Assembly: GCF_030811855.1 (NCBI RefSeq)
Contig: NZ_JAUSRN010000012.1
Span: 1-64,000, forward strand
Source: Variovorax paradoxus
Lineage (GTDB): Bacteria > Pseudomonadota > Gammaproteobacteria > Burkholderiales > Burkholderiaceae_C
Direction: 5' to 3'
DNA length: 64,000 bases
In this document: piece after piece, positions 8,352-17,206 of the stretch
Position numbering within the stretch: the stretch's first letter is position 1
Layout of the letters: every line of letters begins with the position of its first letter
Position numbers and translations under genes: made by a program
Notes under the pieces: generated by a model
The model's database searches: none
Told to the model about the DNA's origin: nothing
What the model saw: the letters and a program-made list of their open reading frames with translations, nothing else

Positions 8352-8355
8352 ATTC

Positions 8356-9945
8356 ATGACCACAGATAGTGTCAATCAGACTACGGCCAGCGAAGGCAGC
8401 CGCTATCGCCCTCTCCTTGCCGCGGCGCGCGAACTCGTCCGGTGCGATGCCGCCGCGCTGCTGCAGCTCGACGGCCAGGTGTTGAGGCCGGTCGCGGTGG
8501 ATGGGCTGAGCGACGAGACGCTGGGGCGGCAGTTTCCGATCGCGTCTCACCCGCGCTTCGCCCGCCTGCTCGAAAGCAGCCGGGGCCTGCGCTTCGCCCA
8601 CGACTGCGGCCTGCCCGATCCCTACGACGGCCTGGTTTCGGGACAGCCGGGCATCCTGCCCGTGCACGACTGCATGGGGGCACCGCTGCGGCTGCGCGGC
8701 GTGGTCTGGGGCTTGCTGACACTGGACGCGCTCGAGCCCGGCGCGTTCGAGACCGTGACGCCGGCGCAGCTTGACGCCATGGTCACGCTGGTGGAGACCG
8801 GCATCGAGGCCGCCCACACGATCCAGGAAATGGAAGCGCGCGCCATGCGCGAGCACGCCCTCGCACAGGCCCTGCGTTCGGGCCGCGGCACCACGCGCGA
8901 GCTGCTCGGGAGCAGCGCCGCGATGAAGCAGTTGTGCAGCGAGATCGACACAGTGGCGGTGTCCGACCTCACGGTGCTGCTGCTCGGCGAAACCGGCGTG
9001 GGCAAGGACCTGGTGGCGCAGCGGCTGCATGCGCATTCACGGCGCCGCGAGCAGCCGCTGGTACAGGTGAATTGCGCGGCGCTGCCCGAGTCGCTGGCCG
9101 ACAGCGAGCTGTTCGGCCACAAGCGCGGCGCATTCACCGGCGCGGTGCAGGACCGCGACGGCAAGTTCGAGATTGCCGACGGCGGCACGCTCTTTCTCGA
9201 CGAAGTGGGTGAACTGCCGCTGACGGTGCAAGCCAAGCTGCTGCGCGTGCTGCAAAGCGGCGAGGTGCAGCGGCCCGGTAGCGACCGCACGCTGAAGGTC
9301 GACGTGCGCGTGATCGCGGCCACCAATCGCGACTTGCCCGCTGCGATTGCGCAGGGGCGCTTCCGCGCCGACCTCTACCACCGGCTCTCGGTCTATCCGC
9401 TGGTGGTGCCGCCGCTGCGCGAACGCGGCCGCGACGTGGTGGCGCTGGCCGGCGGCTTCCTCGAAGAGAACCAGCATCGCCTGGGTGCGCGCAACCTGCG
9501 GCTGTCGCCGGCCTCGAAGGCCTCACTCCTGGCGCACAGCTGGCCCGGGAACGTGCGCGAACTCGAGCACGTGATCAGCCGCGCATCGCTGCGGGCCTTC
9601 ACGGAGCAGCGCCGCGGCGCGCGCTGGACCGCGATCGAGCCGCATCATCTGGCGCTGGATGCGACGGCAGCCGGCAGTTCAGGCAGTTCCCAGGCACCGT
9701 CCGCGCCACCTCTGCCCTCCCCTGCGCATGCGGCGGTTTCAACAGGCCTTCACGCGGGCGTTATTGCCGCGGGCGGCACACTGCGCGAAGCCACGGAAGC
9801 CTTCCAGCGGGCGTGGCTTGCTGACGCGCTGGCGCGGCACCACGGACACGTGGCCAACGCCGCGCGCGAGGCCGGCATCGACCGCAGCAACTTCCATCGC
9901 ACACTGCGCAAGCTCGGCATGCGGCCGTCCGCCTCAAGCGACTGA
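8356..9945 (+). CDS. norR: NO-responsive sigma-54 activator NorR
   Basis: 529-aa bacterial enhancer-binding protein. Order: GAF-type sensor (residues 15-160), where NorR binds a non-heme iron; AAA+ domain with Walker A GETGVGKD (211-218), the sigma-54 contact loop GAFTGA (258-263) and Walker B GGTLFLDE (276-283); a Ser/Pro/Ala-rich linker near 435-470; and a C-terminal Fis-type helix-turn-helix (HVANAAREAGIDRSNFHRTL). Start at ATG 8356 gives the family's usual N-terminus. Being divergent from hmp strongly supports NorR over other enhancer-binding proteins. Confidence 0.9.
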   Translation: MTTDSVNQTTASEGSRYRPLLAAARELVRCDAAALLQLDGQVLRPVAVDGLSDETLGRQFPIASHPRFARLLESSRGLRFAHDCGLPDPYDGLVSGQPGILPVHDCMGAPLRLRGVVWGLLTLDALEPGAFETVTPAQLDAMVTLVETGIEAAHTIQEMEARAMREHALAQALRSGRGTTRELLGSSAAMKQLCSEIDTVAVSDLTVLLLGETGVGKDLVAQRLHAHSRRREQPLVQVNCAALPESLADSELFGHKRGAFTGAVQDRDGKFEIADGGTLFLDEVGELPLTVQAKLLRVLQSGEVQRPGSDRTLKVDVRVIAATNRDLPAAIAQGRFRADLYHRLSVYPLVVPPLRERGRDVVALAGGFLEENQHRLGARNLRLSPASKASLLAHSWPGNVRELEHVISRASLRAFTEQRRGARWTAIEPHHLALDATAAGSSGSSQAPSAPPLPSPAHAAVSTGLHAGVIAAGGTLREATEAFQRAWLADALARHHGHVANAAREAGIDRSNFHRTLRKLGMRPSASSD

Positions 9946-11046
9946 ACGCGCGCCGCGCTTCGTGGCCGGCGCCGGCCGAAGCGATTCGAAGGCCTCGGCG
10001 AGCGACAGCACGCGGCCGCAGTTCACCGCCTGGTAGCCCGGCAGCCGGTTCACCGCCTCCTGGTAGGCATCGCTGCGCAAGATGGCCAGCATCCGCTGCA
10101 CGATGGGCGCGGTGAGCGAGCGCTCGTCGCACAGCAGGAAGTAGCGCTCCACCTGGTTGGAAATGAAGTCCAGCTTGAACTGGCGCGCCGGCGTTTCCAC
10201 GCCATAGCCCGCATCGGCCATGCCGCTGGCCACGAAGGCCGCCACGGCCGCATGCGTGAACTCGCATTGCTCGTAGCCCTTGATCGACTCGGGCGCGATG
10301 CCCTGCTCGCGCAACTGCAGGTCGAACAGGTAGCGCGTGCCCGAGCCCGCCTGCCGGTTGATGAAGCGGACACCGGGACGCGCCAGGTCGGCCAGCGTGT
10401 AGATCTTCTTCGGGTTGCCCGGCGCCACCATCAAGCCCTGATGGCGCGTGGCCATGCCGATGACTTTCTGCGTGTCGGGGTTGAGCCAGGCGCCGTAGTG
10501 GGCGATGGCTTCGGCCTCGAACGCGCCGAGCGGCACGTGAAAGCCCGCCACGTCGCAACTGCCGTGGTGCAGCGAGGCCACGGCTTCTTCGCTGCCGCAG
10601 TAGCGCAGGTCACCCGGCACCTGCGCCGCGGCCAGGAAGCCGTGCAGCGCCTCGATCGCGAAGCCATGGCTCGCGTGGATGCGCAGCAAGGTGGGCGCGG
10701 TGGGAATCAGCTTCTCGATCTCGGCGCCCAGCTCGGACGCGAGCGAATCGAGCAGCGGCGACAGGCGCGCGGTGATGCGGCGGTCAGCCCACACCAGCTT
10801 CTCGCCCAGCGGGGTGAGGCTGGAGCCCTTGCCGCGCTGCATGGCCACCAGCGGCTGGCCGAACATGGTTTCGCCCTGCCGGATGAGCTCCCAGGCATGG
10901 CGGTAGGACACGCCGCTGGCGGTGCAGGCGCTCGACAGGCTGCCGTGCTCCAGCACCTTCACCAGCAGTTCGATCACCCGCGGCGCCAGCGCCGCGCCGT
11001 CGGGCTGGCGAATGGTCCATTGCGGCTTGATGTGCACTTCATGCAT
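9934..11046 (-). CDS. ModE-like HTH regulator with periplasmic-binding-protein domain, likely formate dehydrogenase regulator
   Basis: 370-aa regulator. Residues 15-90 form a ModE/LysR-type winged helix (SLSSACTASGVSYRHAWELI, then SSLTPLGEKLVWADRR). Residues 125-340 form a PBP-like ligand domain of the molybdate-binding/PBP-like class (RPGVRFINRQAGSGTRYLFD, then DAGYGVETPARQFKLDF). It is divergent from fdsG with a 121-bp gap, so it probably controls the molybdenum-dependent formate dehydrogenase operon, sensing formate, molybdate or cofactor status. It occupies the position of fdsR next to fds in Cupriavidus, but equivalence is not proven here. Its 3' end overlaps the end of norR by 12 bp (convergent). 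Confidence 0.8.
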   Translation of the reverse strand: MHEVHIKPQWTIRQPDGAALAPRVIELLVKVLEHGSLSSACTASGVSYRHAWELIRQGETMFGQPLVAMQRGKGSSLTPLGEKLVWADRRITARLSPLLDSLASELGAEIEKLIPTAPTLLRIHASHGFAIEALHGFLAAAQVPGDLRYCGSEEAVASLHHGSCDVAGFHVPLGAFEAEAIAHYGAWLNPDTQKVIGMATRHQGLMVAPGNPKKIYTLADLARPGVRFINRQAGSGTRYLFDLQLREQGIAPESIKGYEQCEFTHAAVAAFVASGMADAGYGVETPARQFKLDFISNQVERYFLLCDERSLTAPIVQRMLAILRSDAYQEAVNRLPGYQAVNCGRVLSLAEAFESLRPAPATKRGARSVA

Positions 11047-11167
11047 GAGTTTCGGCTTTTGAAAGCATATTTATTGGGCTGAACGCCTCATATTGTGGCG
11101 CCTTCTTTCACTCCATACACTCGCACAACCACGAATATCGCAACTCCAATTAGGAGATCGAAAGCAT

Positions 11168-11632
11168 ATGCAAGACCTGGGCACCGCGACCGCCATCGCC
11201 GCCGCACACAAGGATGTTCCGGGCGGGCTGCTGCCCGCGCTGCACGGCATCCAGGATGCGCTGGGGCACATCCCGCCAGAGGCCGTGCCCCTCATTGCCG
11301 AGCAGTTCAACCTGTCGCGGGCCGAGGTGCATGGCGTGGTCAGCTACTACCACCACTTTCGTTCCGCGCCGGCCGGCCGCGTGCTGGTGCAGGTCTGCCG
11401 GGCCGAAGCTTGCAAATCCATGGGGGCGGATGCGCTGCTGGCACATGCGGCGGATCGACTGGGCTGCGACGTGCACGGCACTTCGGCGGACGGGCAGTGT
11501 TCGCTGGAGCCGGTGTTCTGCCTCGGCCTGTGCGCATCGTCGCCGGCCATCGCGGTGAACGACGAGGTACATGCGCGCATCACGCCGGCGCTGTTCGACG
11601 CCATCGTCGAAGAAGCAAGGAGCGGTTCATGA
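11168..11632 (+). CDS. fdsG: NAD-dependent formate dehydrogenase gamma subunit
   Basis: 154-aa NuoE-like (24-kDa type) electron-transfer subunit of the soluble Mo-dependent FdsABG complex. The [2Fe-2S] ligands are visible as C77 and C82 (CRAEAC) and C118 and C122 (CLGLC). ATG 11168 has TAGGAG 11 bp upstream and begins MQDLGTATAIA; the longer open frame upstream lacks family similarity. First gene of a tight operon: its stop overlaps the fdsB start (ATGA). Expression is probably driven from the 121-bp gap shared with the divergent ModE-like regulator. Confidence 0.93.
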   Translation: MQDLGTATAIAAAHKDVPGGLLPALHGIQDALGHIPPEAVPLIAEQFNLSRAEVHGVVSYYHHFRSAPAGRVLVQVCRAEACKSMGADALLAHAADRLGCDVHGTSADGQCSLEPVFCLGLCASSPAIAVNDEVHARITPALFDAIVEEARSGS

Positions 11633-13185
11633 CCGTCACGCTCTATGTTCCGCGCGACTCCGCGGCGCTGGCCGTCGGCGCCGAGCGGGTCGCCCAACGG
11701 ATCGCGGCGGAAGCCCGTGCGCGCCATGCGGACGTGCGCATCGTGCGCAACGGCTCGCGCGGCCTGTTCTGGCTGGAGACGCTGGTCGAAGTGGCAACGC
11801 CGGCGGGCCGCGTGGCCTACGGGCCGGTCTCGCCGGCCGATGTCGCCGGCCTGTTCGATGCCGGTTTTCTTTCCGGCGGCGCCCATGCGCTGAACCTGGG
11901 CCTGACCGAAGAGATTCCCTACCTGAAGAAGCAGGAGCGCCTGACCTTCGTCCGCATGGGCGTGACAGACCCGGTCTCGGTGGCCGACTACGAGGCGCAT
12001 GAAGGCTTTGCGGGACTGCGCCGCGCGCTCACGCTCACACCCGCGCAAATCGTGCAGCAGGTGCTCGACTCCGGGCTGCGCGGCCGCGGCGGCGCCGCAT
12101 TCCCGGCCGGGATCAAGTGGAAGACCGTGCTGGCCGCGGAGGCGCCGCAAAAATACATCGTCTGCAATGCGGACGAAGGCGACTCGGGCACCTTCTCCGA
12201 CCGCATGACGATGGAAGGCGATCCGCTGATGCTGGTCGAAGGCATGGTCATCGCAGGCATTGCGACCGGCGCGACCGAGGGCTACATCTACGTGCGGTCG
12301 GAATACCCGCATTCCATCGCCACGCTGAACGAGGCCATCCGCAATGCGGAGCAGGCCGGCTTTCTCGGCGACGACATCTTGGGGTCGGGCCACCGCTTTC
12401 GCCTCATCGTGCGCAAGGCGGCCGGCGCTTACGTGTGCGGCGAGGAGACCGCGCTGCTCGAAAGCCTGGAAGGCCGCCGCGGCATCGTGCGCGCCAAGCC
12501 GCCGCTGCCCGCGCTGCAGGGGCTGTTCGGCCAGCCGACCGTGATCAACAACGTGATTACGCTGGCCTCGGTGCCTCTCATCCTGGCGCGGGGCGCGGAC
12601 TTCTACAAGCACTACGGCATGGGCCGCTCTCGCGGCACGCTGCCGTTTCAGCTGGCGGGCAACATCCGGCATGGCGGCCTGGTTGAAAAGGCATTCGGCC
12701 TCACGCTGCGCGAACTGCTCTACGACTTCGGCGGCGGCAGCGCGAGCGGCCGGCCGATCAAGGCGGTGCAGGTGGGTGGCCCGCTGGGCGCCTACGTGCC
12801 CGAATCGCAATGGGACTTGCCGCTGGACTACGAGGCCTATGCGGCCGTGGGCGCGGTGGTCGGGCACGGCGGCATCGTGGTGCACGACGACACGGCCGAC
12901 ATGTCGCAGCTGGCCCGCTACGCGATGGAGTTCTGCGCGATCGAGTCCTGCGGCAAGTGCACGCCCTGCCGTATCGGCTCCACGCGCGGCGTGGAAGTGA
13001 TCGACAGGATCACCAGCAACCAGAACCGGCCGCAGCAGGTCATTCTTCTGCGCGACCTCTGCGACACCATGCTGCACGGCTCGCTCTGCGCCATGGGCGG
13101 CATGACGCCCTACCCCGTGTTGTCCGCCATCAATCACTACCCGGAGGACTTCGGCATCGAAGCCCCCGACCGCGCCGCGGCCTGA
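11629..13185 (+). CDS. fdsB: NAD-dependent formate dehydrogenase beta subunit
   Basis: 518-aa NuoF-like (51-kDa type) flavoprotein that passes electrons from formate to NAD+. An N-terminal thioredoxin-like domain (1-115) is followed by the Gly-rich NAD site RGRGGAAFPAG (151-161), the FMN segment NADEGDSGTFSDR, and [4Fe-4S] ligands C441, C444, C447 (ESCGKCTPC) with C487. The start codon overlaps the fdsG stop by 4 bp, indicating translational coupling. Length equals the Cupriavidus/Rhodobacter subunits. Confidence 0.95.
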   Translation: MTVTLYVPRDSAALAVGAERVAQRIAAEARARHADVRIVRNGSRGLFWLETLVEVATPAGRVAYGPVSPADVAGLFDAGFLSGGAHALNLGLTEEIPYLKKQERLTFVRMGVTDPVSVADYEAHEGFAGLRRALTLTPAQIVQQVLDSGLRGRGGAAFPAGIKWKTVLAAEAPQKYIVCNADEGDSGTFSDRMTMEGDPLMLVEGMVIAGIATGATEGYIYVRSEYPHSIATLNEAIRNAEQAGFLGDDILGSGHRFRLIVRKAAGAYVCGEETALLESLEGRRGIVRAKPPLPALQGLFGQPTVINNVITLASVPLILARGADFYKHYGMGRSRGTLPFQLAGNIRHGGLVEKAFGLTLRELLYDFGGGSASGRPIKAVQVGGPLGAYVPESQWDLPLDYEAYAAVGAVVGHGGIVVHDDTADMSQLARYAMEFCAIESCGKCTPCRIGSTRGVEVIDRITSNQNRPQQVILLRDLCDTMLHGSLCAMGGMTPYPVLSAINHYPEDFGIEAPDRAAA

Positions 13186-13211
13186 CCGGCGATACGAACA
13201 GGAGACACTCC

Positions 13212-16094
13212 ATGCTGAACCCATCGCAAGAGATCGACTACGGCACGCCCAGGCGCGAGTCCACCGAGGAAGTCACACTCGAGATCGACGGCACGCCGGT
13301 GACAGTGGCCAAAGGCACCTCGCTGATGCGCGCGGCCGTCGATGCCGGCGTGCAGGTGCCCAAGCTGTGCGCGACCGACAGCCTGGAGCCCTTCGGCTCC
13401 TGCCGGCTCTGCCTGGTGGAGATCGACGGGCGCAAGGGCTATCCGGCGTCGTGCACCACGCCGGCTGAAGCGGGCATGAAGGTGCGCACGCAAAGCCCGA
13501 AGCTGCAGGAACTGCGCAAGGGCGTGATGGAGCTCTACATCTCCGACCATCCGCTCGACTGCCTCACCTGCGCCGCCAACGGCGACTGCGAGCTGCAGGA
13601 CATGGCCGGCGTGACCGGGCTGCGCAACGTGCGCTATGGCGACGGCGGCGCCAACCACCTGAACAGTGCCAAGGATGAATCCAACCCCTACTTCACCTAC
13701 GACCCGTCCAAGTGCATCGTCTGCAACCGCTGCGTGCGTGCCTGCGAAGAGACGCAAGGCACCTTCGCCCTCACCATCAGCGGCCGCGGCTTCGAGTCGC
13801 GCGTGTCGGCGGGACAGGACCAGCCCTTCATGGAATCCGATTGCGTGAGCTGCGGCGCCTGCGTGCAGGCCTGCCCCACCGCCACGCTGCAGGAAAAATC
13901 GGTGATCTGGCTGGGCCAGCCCGAGCACAGCGCCATCACCACCTGCGCCTACTGCGGCGTGGGCTGCGGCTTCAAAGCCGAGATGAAGGGCAATGAAGTG
14001 GTACGCATGGTCCCCTGGAAGGACGGCAAGGCCAACGAAGGCCATTCGTGCGTGAAGGGCCGCTTTGCCTGGGGCTATGCCACCCACAAGGACCGGGTAC
14101 TCAAGCCCATGATCCGCAGCAAGATCTCCGACCCGTGGCAGGAGGTAAGCTGGGACGAAGCCGTCAACTACGCCGCCAGCGAGTTCCGCCGCATCCAGGC
14201 CAAGTACGGCACCGATTCCATCGGCGGGCTCGTGTCTTCGCGCTGCACCAACGAAGAGGGCTACCTGGTGCAGAAGCTGGTGCGCGCGGCGTTCGGCAAC
14301 AACAACGTCGACACCTGCGCGCGCGTGTGTCATTCGCCAACGGGCTATGGGCTGAAGCAGACCATGGGCGAATCGGCCGGCACGCAGACCTTCAAGTCGG
14401 TGGAAAAGTCGGACGTGATCATGGTGATCGGCGCCAACCCGTCCGACGGCCATCCGGTGTTCGCGTCGCGCATGAAGCGGCGCCTGCGCGCGGGTGCCCG
14501 GCTGATCGTGATCGACCCGCGCACCATCGACCTTGTGAAGTCGCCGCACGTCAAGGCCGACCATCACCTCAAGCTCAAGCCAGGCACGAACGTGGCGGTG
14601 ATCAGCGCGATGGCGCATGTGATCGTGACCGAAGGGCTGGTCGACGAAGCCTTCGTGGCCGAGCGCTGCGAGGCCAAGTCGTTCAACGAGTGGCGCGAAT
14701 TCGTCGCGCGTCCGGCTAACTCGCCCGAGGCGATGGAAGCGGTGACGGGCGTGCCGGCCGCCGACCTGCGCGCCGCCGCGCGGCTCTTCGCACAGGGCCA
14801 TGACGGCAAGCGGAATGCCGCCATCTATTACGGCCTGGGCGTCACGGAGCACAGCCAGGGCTCGACCATGGTGATGGGCATCGCGAACCTGGCCATGGCC
14901 ACCGGCAACGTGGGCCGCGAAGGCGTGGGCGTGAACCCGCTGCGCGGCCAGAACAACGTCCAGGGTTCGTGCGACATGGGATCGTTCCCGCACGAGCTGC
15001 CGGGCTACCGCCATGTGTCGGACAGCACCGCACGCGGCAGTTTCGAATCCGCATGGGGCGTGGAGCTGCGGCCCGAACCGGGCCTGCGCATTCCCAACAT
15101 GTTCGATGCCGCCATCACCGGCAGCTTCAAGGGCCTGTATTGCGAAGGCGAGGACGTGGTCCAGTCGGACCCGAACACGCAGCACGTGGCCGAGGCCATG
15201 ATGGCGATGGAGTGCATCGTGGTGCAGGACCTGTTCCTGAACGAAACCGCCAAGTACGCCCACGTGTTCCTGCCGGGCGCGTCGTTTCTGGAAAAGGACG
15301 GTACCTTCACCAATGCCGAGCGCCGCATCTCGCGCGTCACCAAGGTCATGCCGCCGAAGGCCGGCTACGCGGATTGGGAGGTGACGCAGCTGTTCTCCAA
15401 CGCGCTGGGCTACCCCATGAACTACGCGAGCGCCGAAGAGATCATGAATGAGATCGCTGCGCTGACACCGACCTTCACCGGCGTGAGCTACGCGAAGCTG
15501 GCAAAGCTGGGCAGCGTGCAGTGGCCGTGCAACGAGGACGCGCCGGAGGGTACGCCGACCATGCACATCGGCGAATTCGTGCGTGGCAAGGGCAAGTTCA
15601 TCATCACGCAGTACGTGCCCACCGACGAGAAGGTCACGCGCATGTACCCGCTGATTTTGACCACCGGGCGCATCCTGTCGCAATACAACGTGGGCGCGCA
15701 GACCCGCCGCACCGAGAACAACCAGTGGCACAGCGAAGACCGGCTCGAGATCCACCCGAACGACGCCGAGGACCGCGGCATCGCCGAAGGCGACTGGGTC
15801 GGCATCAAGAGCCGGGCCGGCGAAACCGTGCTGCGGGCCACCATCACCGAACGCGTGCAACCGGGCGTGGTGTACACCACCTTCCACTTCCCCGAATCGG
15901 GCGCCAATGTGATCACCACCGACAACTCCGACTGGGCCACCAACTGCCCCGAGTTCAAGGTGACCGCGGTTCAGGTGATGCCGGTGATGCAGCCTTCCGA
16001 ATGGCAGCAGGAGTACAGCCGATTCAACGCTCTGCAAGAAGAACTTCTGAACAAGCGGCTCGAACAGGCGGCAGAAACGGCGGCAGCCAAATGA
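13212..16094 (+). CDS. fdsA: NAD-dependent formate dehydrogenase alpha (catalytic, Mo-bis-MGD) subunit
   Basis: 960-aa catalytic subunit oxidising formate to CO2. N-terminal [2Fe-2S] ligands are C53, C64, C67 and C81; a His-Cys3 cluster is H113, C117, C120 and C126; two ferredoxin [4Fe-4S] sets are C168/171/174/178 and C211/214/217/221; a proximal cluster is C245/248/252/280. The molybdenum ligand is Cys373 followed by His374 (RVCHSPTGYG), so this is a cysteine and not a selenocysteine enzyme. The C-terminal molybdopterin-binding domain begins near residue 840. An AGGAG lies 8 bp before ATG 13212; the stop overlaps the next gene by 4 bp. Confidence 0.96.
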   Translation: MLNPSQEIDYGTPRRESTEEVTLEIDGTPVTVAKGTSLMRAAVDAGVQVPKLCATDSLEPFGSCRLCLVEIDGRKGYPASCTTPAEAGMKVRTQSPKLQELRKGVMELYISDHPLDCLTCAANGDCELQDMAGVTGLRNVRYGDGGANHLNSAKDESNPYFTYDPSKCIVCNRCVRACEETQGTFALTISGRGFESRVSAGQDQPFMESDCVSCGACVQACPTATLQEKSVIWLGQPEHSAITTCAYCGVGCGFKAEMKGNEVVRMVPWKDGKANEGHSCVKGRFAWGYATHKDRVLKPMIRSKISDPWQEVSWDEAVNYAASEFRRIQAKYGTDSIGGLVSSRCTNEEGYLVQKLVRAAFGNNNVDTCARVCHSPTGYGLKQTMGESAGTQTFKSVEKSDVIMVIGANPSDGHPVFASRMKRRLRAGARLIVIDPRTIDLVKSPHVKADHHLKLKPGTNVAVISAMAHVIVTEGLVDEAFVAERCEAKSFNEWREFVARPANSPEAMEAVTGVPAADLRAAARLFAQGHDGKRNAAIYYGLGVTEHSQGSTMVMGIANLAMATGNVGREGVGVNPLRGQNNVQGSCDMGSFPHELPGYRHVSDSTARGSFESAWGVELRPEPGLRIPNMFDAAITGSFKGLYCEGEDVVQSDPNTQHVAEAMMAMECIVVQDLFLNETAKYAHVFLPGASFLEKDGTFTNAERRISRVTKVMPPKAGYADWEVTQLFSNALGYPMNYASAEEIMNEIAALTPTFTGVSYAKLAKLGSVQWPCNEDAPEGTPTMHIGEFVRGKGKFIITQYVPTDEKVTRMYPLILTTGRILSQYNVGAQTRRTENNQWHSEDRLEIHPNDAEDRGIAEGDWVGIKSRAGETVLRATITERVQPGVVYTTFHFPESGANVITTDNSDWATNCPEFKVTAVQVMPVMQPSEWQQEYSRFNALQEELLNKRLEQAAETAAAK

Positions 16095-16927
16095 ACCTGG
16101 CCGACATACCGCTGCGGCCAGGAGGCGCGGAGCTATTGCCCGTGCGCGGCGTGCGCGCGCGCCAGGCATTCGACAACCGCGACTGGGTGGCCGTGGAGGT
16201 GCCGGTCGCGCTGGAGTTCAATGGCATCGCGCACGCCGTGATGCTTGCAACGCCGACCGACTTGGCGGACTTTGCGCTGGGCTTCGCGCTCAGCGAGGGC
16301 ATCCTGCTCGGGCGTGGTGAGCTCTACGGCATCGAGGAGGAGTTCGCGCCCGAAGGCATCACGCTCAAGCTCGACGTCGCGAGCGCGGCTTTCGCGCGGC
16401 TGAAAGAGCGCCGCCGCTCGATGGCCGGACGCACGGGCTGCGGGTTGTGCGGCACCGAGAGCCTGGCCCATGTCGCGCGTGCGCTGCCTTCCCTGCCGCA
16501 CGGCCCGGCACTTTCGAAAAACGCGGTTGCCCGCGGCATGCGGGAGCTTGCATCGCTGCAGGTGCTGCAGAAGGTCACCGGCGCCGTGCACGCGGCGGCC
16601 TGGTGCACCGCAAATGGCGAAGCCCTGCTGGTGCGCGAGGACGTCGGGCGGCACAACGCGCTCGACAAGCTCGTGGGTGCGCTTGCGAAAAGCACGCTGG
16701 ACGCGTCCACCGGCTTCATCGCCGTGACCAGCCGCGCAAGTTTCGAGATGGTGCAAAAGACCGTCGCAGCCGGCGTGCCGCTGCTGGCGGCGGTGTCGGC
16801 CTCGACCTCGCTGGCCACGACGGTGGCGCTAGACGCCGGCCTGACGCTGGCGGGCTTCGTGCGCGGCGACGACCTGGTCATCTACACCCACCCGTGGCGG
16901 CTGAACGGCTCGCCCGCCAACGCCTGA
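16091..16927 (+). CDS. fdhD: Formate dehydrogenase accessory sulfurtransferase FdhD (FdsC)
   Basis: 278-aa maturation factor that sulfurates the Mo cofactor before insertion into FdsA. The conserved Cys pair is C117-G-L-C120 (RTGCGLCGTES); other family landmarks are LALGFALSEGI-like text near residues 61-71, LLVREDVGRHNALDK and VTSRASFEMVQK. Called fdsC in the Cupriavidus operon. Start ATG overlaps the fdsA stop; fdsD follows after 11 bp. Confidence 0.94.
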   Translation: MNLADIPLRPGGAELLPVRGVRARQAFDNRDWVAVEVPVALEFNGIAHAVMLATPTDLADFALGFALSEGILLGRGELYGIEEEFAPEGITLKLDVASAAFARLKERRRSMAGRTGCGLCGTESLAHVARALPSLPHGPALSKNAVARGMRELASLQVLQKVTGAVHAAAWCTANGEALLVREDVGRHNALDKLVGALAKSTLDASTGFIAVTSRASFEMVQKTVAAGVPLLAAVSASTSLATTVALDAGLTLAGFVRGDDLVIYTHPWRLNGSPANA

Positions 16928-16938
16928 GGTTTTCTGCA

Positions 16939-17163
16939 ATGCACGTCGACCAGCTGATTCGCATGGTGAACCAGATGGGCAGCTTCTTCGAAGCCATGCC
17001 CGACCGCAGCGAAGCCCTGCATGACCTGGCGCAGCATCTCAAGCGCTTCTGGGAGCCGCGCATGCGCAGGGAACTGCTCGCGCACCTGGATGCCGATGGA
17101 TCCGGGGAACTGAACCCGGTCTCGGCCGAGGCGATCCGGGTTCACCGGGCGCTGCTCGAATAG
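16939..17163 (+). CDS. fdsD: Formate dehydrogenase delta subunit
   Basis: 74-aa protein matching the FdsD family: IRMVNQMGSFFEAMPDRSEA at the N-terminus and HLKRFWEPRMRRELLAHLD in the middle. FdsD is needed for full activity of soluble NAD-dependent formate dehydrogenases and is thought to help cofactor insertion. It is the last gene of fdsGBACD. ATG 16939 is the only start fitting the family; the longer frame runs antisense-like through fdhD. Confidence 0.92.
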   Translation: MHVDQLIRMVNQMGSFFEAMPDRSEALHDLAQHLKRFWEPRMRRELLAHLDADGSGELNPVSAEAIRVHRALLE

Positions 17164-17206
17164 CGCAAAGGGCTGCACGAGGCGCCGTGCCGGGTAACCT
17201 CGCGGC

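Noticed and set aside
11347..13224. 625-aa open frame on the minus strand
   Set aside because: Antisense to fdsB, with low-complexity composition.
13137..16169. 1010-aa open frame on the minus strand
   Set aside because: It is the antisense shadow of fdsA; its text is His/Gly/Val-rich without a domain, as expected in high-GC DNA.
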